A stretch of 9,803 nucleotides of DNA from an uncultured Sphingobium sp. (lineage in GTDB: Bacteria > Pseudomonadota > Alphaproteobacteria > Sphingomonadales > Sphingomonadaceae), in contig CAJYHD010000733.1 in the NCBI GenBank assembly GCA_913773715.1, forward strand, positions 1 to 9,803, given 5' to 3'. The notes beneath the pieces were generated by a model. The model did no database searches. It saw only the letters and a list, made by a program, of their open reading frames with translations, and was not told the origin of the DNA. The position numbers were made by a program, and so were the translations under genes. Each line of letters begins with the position of its first letter. The stretch's first letter is position 1. Positions 7,060 through 9,803 of the stretch are shown piece after piece.

Positions 7060-9048
7060 TCAGAATGTCGCCAGCTTGAGCGTGGCCATAATCCGGCGAC
7101 CGGGCAGGACCACCTGATCCTTGTTGAGCGCGGTCGCCAGACGCTGGACATCGTTGGTCAGATTCTGTCCGACGAGGGCGAGTTCGACGCCCGGATGGTC
7201 GGCAAAGGGCCGGACCGCGATCTGCCCGTCGAGCGAGACATAGCCGGGCGTAGGCGTGTCGAACGCGCCCGCCTTGTCCTGTCGCCCGGCATAGATGAGG
7301 TTAAACCCGACATCGAGTTGCTTGCCTTCCCAATTCAGCCCTCCGCCGATGCGATAGGGGGGAATGCGCGGGACATTGCTGCCGTCGGACAGTGTGGCGC
7401 GGGTGTAATCGCCCAGCACATCGAACTTGAACGTGCCGCGATCGGTCTTGACCAGATCATAGCTCGCCTGCCCTTCAAGCCCGCGGAAATGGGCGTTCTG
7501 CTGGCGATAGTTCAACTCGCGCAGATCGCCGTCGCCACCGGTCACGCATACGCCGTCGTCGTCGCAGGTGCGTCCGGTCAAGTCGCCATAGATATAGTTG
7601 TGGAACCAGCTGCTATAGACGCTGCCCTCGAACCGGAACGCGCCGCTGTTGATGCGGAGCGATCCCTCAAGCGAATTGGCGCGTTCGATCCGCAGCGTCG
7701 GATCGCCGGTTTCGAAGGTGTTGGGGCCGTCATGGCCGCCGCGCGCGAACAATTCCGCCATGGCGGGCGCACGCCCCGTGCTGGAGAAGGTGAGACCAAG
7801 CTTGATCGCGGGACTGACCGTGTAGAGCGCACCGACCGCGCCACTGAGCGGGGTGAAGTCGCGCTGGGTGAAGAGGTTGGAGGCGGGCGTACCGTTGATC
7901 GTCTCATGTTCGATCCGGCCGCTGGTTTCGAGATGAAGCCGATCGGTAAGGCTGGTGTCGGCGAAGATATATCCGGCAAAACTCTCCATCGTGGAGGGGA
8001 AGAGATAGCTGCTGTCGTCGCCCAGCGCCGAATAATCGCGATGTTGATATTCGAAGCCCAAAGCCGAATTATCGATGAAGCCGATCCGGTTCATCAGCAA
8101 TTCCGCGCGGCCATTATACTCCTTGTTCTTGAAGGTGGTCGCGATCGTGCCGTCCGGGTTGACCTCGTCATGCTTGTAGTCGGCGTAGCTGCCATCCAGG
8201 CTCAGCGACTTGAACAGGCCGTCGCCCAGCGCAAAGGACGATTTGGTCATCACCTTCGTCTGACGCATGTTGATGAAGGTGTCATCGCTGGGGATGCCGT
8301 ATTTGGCGTCATATTGCGTAACGGCGAGACCGACATGGCTCGCATCGTCGTTGCCGAAGAAATAGGAGCCGCCGAGCGACCCGCCATGGCCGCGGAAGAA
8401 GCTGTTCTGCTGTCGCCCGAGCGGCGTATCATAATCGCCCGCATCCCGGACGAAGCCGTCGGCGTGCAGCGCGAACTGGCCGAGCGACGCGTCGAGCAGG
8501 CCCGCACCCTGCCACATGTCCGATACGCTGCCGTAGCTGCCCTCCACCTGCGCGGAAAGCGGATGTTCGGACAAGGCGGTCGGCACGCGATTGTTTATGA
8601 CGTTGACGACGCCGCCGATCGCCTGGCTGCCGTAGCGCAGGGTACCGGCGCCGCGCACGACCTCTATGCTTTGCGCCGCCAGTGGATCGACGGGGATGCC
8701 ATGGTCGGGTCCGATGTCGGACACGTCCGATACGCTGGTGCCATCCTCCAATATGCGGACGCGGTTGGCATCGAGCCCACGGATGATGGGCCTGCTGGCC
8801 CCCGTCGCAAAGCCACTGGCGGCGATACCTGGAACGCGGACAAGCGCGTCGGATATGGTTGCGCCGCCCTGACGGAGAATTTCGGCGGCATCGACCTTGG
8901 CAACGATGGACGGTGTGTCGTCACGTTCATGGGCGATGGGTGACGCGGTGACGATGATGGTGGCCGATGGCGGCGGCGCTTCGTCGGCAAAAGCGGGGGC
9001 GGCGGCGATGGCGACAATGGCCGCGCTGGTGAAGAGCGTGGTGCGCAT
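7060..9048 (-). CDS. TonB-dependent outer-membrane receptor, ZnuD-like metal transporter
   Basis: This 662-residue receptor has a Sec signal (MRTTLFTSAAIVAIAAAPAFA, cleavage expected after residue 21) and a TonB-box-like TIIVTA at 30-35. The plug (about 45-150) carries RIIRGLD-type and VVRGAGTLRYGSQAIGGVVN motifs. A 22-strand-type barrel ends in a C-terminal phenylalanine. The plug segment SDVSDIGPDHGIPVDPLAAQ and the C-terminal QNLTNDVQRLATALNKDQ followed by LPGR closely follow ZnuD-type zinc receptors. The substrate is thus most likely zinc or another divalent metal or its chelate, but that is inference. The frame is open upstream to 9288. The ATG at 9048 is chosen because it starts the signal peptide and has GGAG (9054-9057) five bases upstream. 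An acidic loop between C495 and C501 may bind metal. It follows the small membrane protein gene by 62 bases. Confidence 0.9.
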   Translation of the reverse strand: MRTTLFTSAAIVAIAAAPAFADEAPPPSATIIVTASPIAHERDDTPSIVAKVDAAEILRQGGATISDALVRVPGIAASGFATGASRPIIRGLDANRVRILEDGTSVSDVSDIGPDHGIPVDPLAAQSIEVVRGAGTLRYGSQAIGGVVNVINNRVPTALSEHPLSAQVEGSYGSVSDMWQGAGLLDASLGQFALHADGFVRDAGDYDTPLGRQQNSFFRGHGGSLGGSYFFGNDDASHVGLAVTQYDAKYGIPSDDTFINMRQTKVMTKSSFALGDGLFKSLSLDGSYADYKHDEVNPDGTIATTFKNKEYNGRAELLMNRIGFIDNSALGFEYQHRDYSALGDDSSYLFPSTMESFAGYIFADTSLTDRLHLETSGRIEHETINGTPASNLFTQRDFTPLSGAVGALYTVSPAIKLGLTFSSTGRAPAMAELFARGGHDGPNTFETGDPTLRIERANSLEGSLRINSGAFRFEGSVYSSWFHNYIYGDLTGRTCDDDGVCVTGGDGDLRELNYRQQNAHFRGLEGQASYDLVKTDRGTFKFDVLGDYTRATLSDGSNVPRIPPYRIGGGLNWEGKQLDVGFNLIYAGRQDKAGAFDTPTPGYVSLDGQIAVRPFADHPGVELALVGQNLTNDVQRLATALNKDQVVLPGRRIMATLKLATF

Positions 9049-9110
9049 GGAAACTCCGAAAGATAGGGATGCTGTGATCGACCGCCCGGCTTCCGGCTGA
9101 TGCGAAAGCG

Positions 9111-9491
9111 TCAGGCTGGGCGAAGAGCGGTCCCCGGCGGAGCGCGGCTGTTCCAGCCATGATCGATCCGGCGAATCTGCGCATCGGCAAAGGCTAGCAT
9201 GATGAGCAACAGGAAAGTCAGCGCGATCGCTGCGGCCAGCGAGGGCGGAGACGACAGGAGCGGGTTCATGCCTTCCGACAGACTGCACAGCGCACAGTCC
9301 TCCGGCCGTTCGATGACGAAGCGGCGGGCATGCCCCTGCACATCGTCGCTTGATGCACCATGAAGGCCATGGCCGACATCGCGATGCACCTGCGCCGAAG
9401 CAAGACCAAGCAGCAGCAGGATCGATAGCAGGACCGACGCAAGACGCAGCACCCGCCGTAATGCAGACATGATGAGGCGGGGCCGGTTCAC
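9111..9491 (-). CDS. Small membrane protein with His-rich segment and CxxC (DUF2946-like)
   Basis: This 126-residue protein has an N-terminal hydrophobic segment (about 16-33) that could be a signal peptide or anchor. Next come a polar stretch with scattered histidines (HRDVGHGLHG) and CALC (a CxxC). A second hydrophobic segment (SLAAAIALTFLLLIMLAFA) and a short tail with SRAPP follow. CxxC plus a RAPP-type tail is reminiscent of DUF2946 proteins, which I recall next to TonB receptors and metal genes. The match is by features, not by a firm family call. The start may be GTG 9491 or ATG 9470, and neither has a strong ribosome site. It is transcribed toward the receptor and probably shares its promoter. 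A role in metal handling at the inner membrane or periplasm is a guess. Confidence 0.6.
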   Translation of the reverse strand: MNRPRLIMSALRRVLRLASVLLSILLLLGLASAQVHRDVGHGLHGASSDDVQGHARRFVIERPEDCALCSLSEGMNPLLSSPPSLAAAIALTFLLLIMLAFADAQIRRIDHGWNSRAPPGTALRPA

Positions 9492-9567
9492 GAACGACTT
9501 ATCCGGAATTGTTCGAACGAGAGGCTCAGCTACCGCCCCTGACAGCCGGACCGCAAATTACAGTTTA

Positions 9568-9585
9568 GTAATGATATCTCATTAG
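9568..9585. promoter_or_regulatory. Candidate Zur/Fur-family operator palindrome
   Basis: TAATGA (9569-9574) and TCATTA (9579-9584) are perfect inverted arms around TATC. The layout GTAATG...CATTAG resembles the AT-rich palindromes I associate with alphaproteobacterial Zur boxes, and also recalls Fur boxes. It lies about 77 bases upstream of the small protein gene that precedes a ZnuD-like receptor, a likely place for zinc-responsive repression. The assignment to Zur is inference from pattern and context. Confidence 0.45.
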
Positions 9586-9602
9586 ATGCGTGACGATATC
9601 TC
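9573..9602. repeat. 8-base direct repeat GATATCTC, 22-base period
   Basis: GATATCTC occurs at 9573-9580 and 9595-9602, so the copies are about two helical turns apart on one face of the DNA. The first copy overlaps the 9568-9585 palindrome. It may be a second binding site for the same or another regulator, or chance in an AT-rich spacer. Confidence 0.4.
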
Positions 9603-9666
9603 CCCATGTCATCATCGACACGTTGACGGGCGCGTAGATAAGCGCGATCAAGCGTCCATGGGGCGA

Positions 9667-9803
9667 ATGACGGAGCAGGGTCGGAAGGAGCAGCGCGCGG
9701 AGCTGGTCGCCGCGCTTCATCTGGCTGCCGTCGGCGACGCTCAGGGCTTGCGGCACGTCTATGATCTGACGTCCGCGAAACTATTTGGCAGATGCCAAAT
9801 AGT
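9667..9803 (+). CDS. ECF-type RNA polymerase sigma factor, N-terminal fragment (partial)
   Basis: The first 41 codons read MTEQGRKEQRAELVAALHLA followed by AVGDAQGLRHVYDLTSAKLFG. This matches the start of region 2 in ECF (RpoE-like, group-4 sigma-70) factors, where the family continues with KLFGICLRIL. After G41 the frame turns into RCQIV because the last bases are an inverted copy (see the right-edge palindrome). The reverse complement of those bases gives ATC TG, encoding the expected I and C. ATG 9667 is chosen because it fits the usual short N-terminus and has GGGG just upstream. ATG 9658 and ATG 9586 are in frame and possible. It diverges from the metal receptor unit. Its target promoters and any anti-sigma partner lie outside the window. 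Confidence 0.7.
   Translation, partial: MTEQGRKEQRAELVAALHLAAVGDAQGLRHVYDLTSAKLFGRCQI
9780..9803. repeat. Perfect 11-bp inverted repeat at right edge (fold-back junction)
   Basis: ACTATTTGGCA (9780-9790) and TGCCAAATAGT (9793-9803) are exact reverse complements with only GA between. It falls inside the sigma factor coding sequence. Bases 9789-9803 equal the reverse complement of the expected codons for KLFGIC, with CA (9789-9790) shared at the switch. This is the second fold-back, matching the one at the left edge, and indicates a strand-switch chimera rather than a genomic hairpin. Confidence 0.7.

Larger units (their letters stand above)
9492..9666. promoter_or_regulatory. Divergent promoter region between metal-uptake unit and ECF sigma gene
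   Basis: This spacer is AT-rich at 9555-9600 compared with the genes around it. It must hold the leftward promoter of the small protein/receptor/modE unit and probably the rightward promoter of the sigma gene. It contains a 16-18 base palindrome (9568-9585) and an 8-base direct repeat (9573-9602). ATTAC (9557-9561) and GTAAT (9568-9572) form a further small inverted repeat. I could not assign a reliable -35/-10 pair on either strand. Confidence 0.5.

Noticed and set aside
6580..8943. A 787-codon open frame on the plus strand opposite modE and most of the receptor gene.
   Set aside because: It is antisense to two well-recognised genes, its protein is rich in Arg, Ala and Glu with no family resemblance, and such mirror frames are common in high-GC coding DNA.
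9097..9114. Hairpin with a seven-pair stem and GAAA loop across the stop of the small membrane protein gene.
   Set aside because: It is well formed only as plus-strand RNA (one U-G pair); the transcript here is minus-strand, where a mismatch weakens it, and no T-run follows.
9049..9288. Upstream extension of the receptor frame by 80 codons.
   Set aside because: The signal peptide starts exactly at ATG 9048 with GGAG upstream, and the extension overlaps the small membrane protein gene in another frame.
9780..9803. Terminal palindromes as hairpin telomeres of a linear replicon.
   Set aside because: Both window ends cut ordinary chromosomal genes in mid-frame, and the inverted bases restore those genes' family sequences, which fits a chimera rather than a telomere.

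Overview
The window looks like a piece of a high-GC alphaproteobacterium of the sphingomonad type (Sphingomonas, Sphingobium or relatives). I infer this from the style of the protein sequences (SHMT N-terminus, ECF sigma factor N-terminus, TonB receptor) and the GC-rich codon use. No rRNA or other marker gene is present to confirm it.

Layout, left to right. (1) Positions 1-124, minus strand: the first about 40 codons of a serine hydroxymethyltransferase gene (glyA), running off the left edge. (2) Positions 125-628: a gene-free divergent control region with a cluster of TTCGC-type half-sites at 456-507. (3) Positions 629-6557, plus strand: a tight four-gene 2-methylcitrate cycle operon, acnD-prpF-prpC-prpB, closed by a clear intrinsic terminator at 6600-6635. 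Together the genes convert propionyl-CoA plus oxaloacetate into pyruvate plus succinate: PrpC condenses, AcnD dehydrates, PrpF isomerises the aconitate product, AcnD rehydrates, and PrpB cleaves. AcnD plus PrpF replace the dehydratase PrpD. No propionyl-CoA synthetase and no PrpR-type regulator lies in the window. (4) Positions 6652-9491, minus strand, convergent with the prp operon: a probable three-gene unit read leftward. It holds a small His-rich CxxC membrane protein, a ZnuD-like TonB-dependent outer-membrane metal receptor, and a short ModE-type winged-helix regulator without a molybdate-binding domain. An AT-rich palindrome at 9568-9585 upstream resembles a Zur/Fur-family operator. (5) Positions 9667-9803, plus strand: the start of an ECF sigma factor gene running off the right edge.

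The most unexpected feature is at the two edges. At each end the annotated protein stops matching its family, and the family sequence resumes on the opposite strand. At the left, the SHMT motif REQTQIELIA reads on the plus strand while the gene is on the minus strand. At the right, the bases after a perfect 11-bp inverted repeat are the reverse complement of the expected KLFGIC codons. Both look like fold-back strand switches at short microhomologies, so roughly the outer 30 bases at the left and 15 at the right should not be trusted as genomic order. The likely cause is amplification or assembly chimerism at the ends of a contig. I see no wholly new biological system here. The best biological leads are the candidate prp operator cluster and the metal-uptake module with its ModE-like partner.
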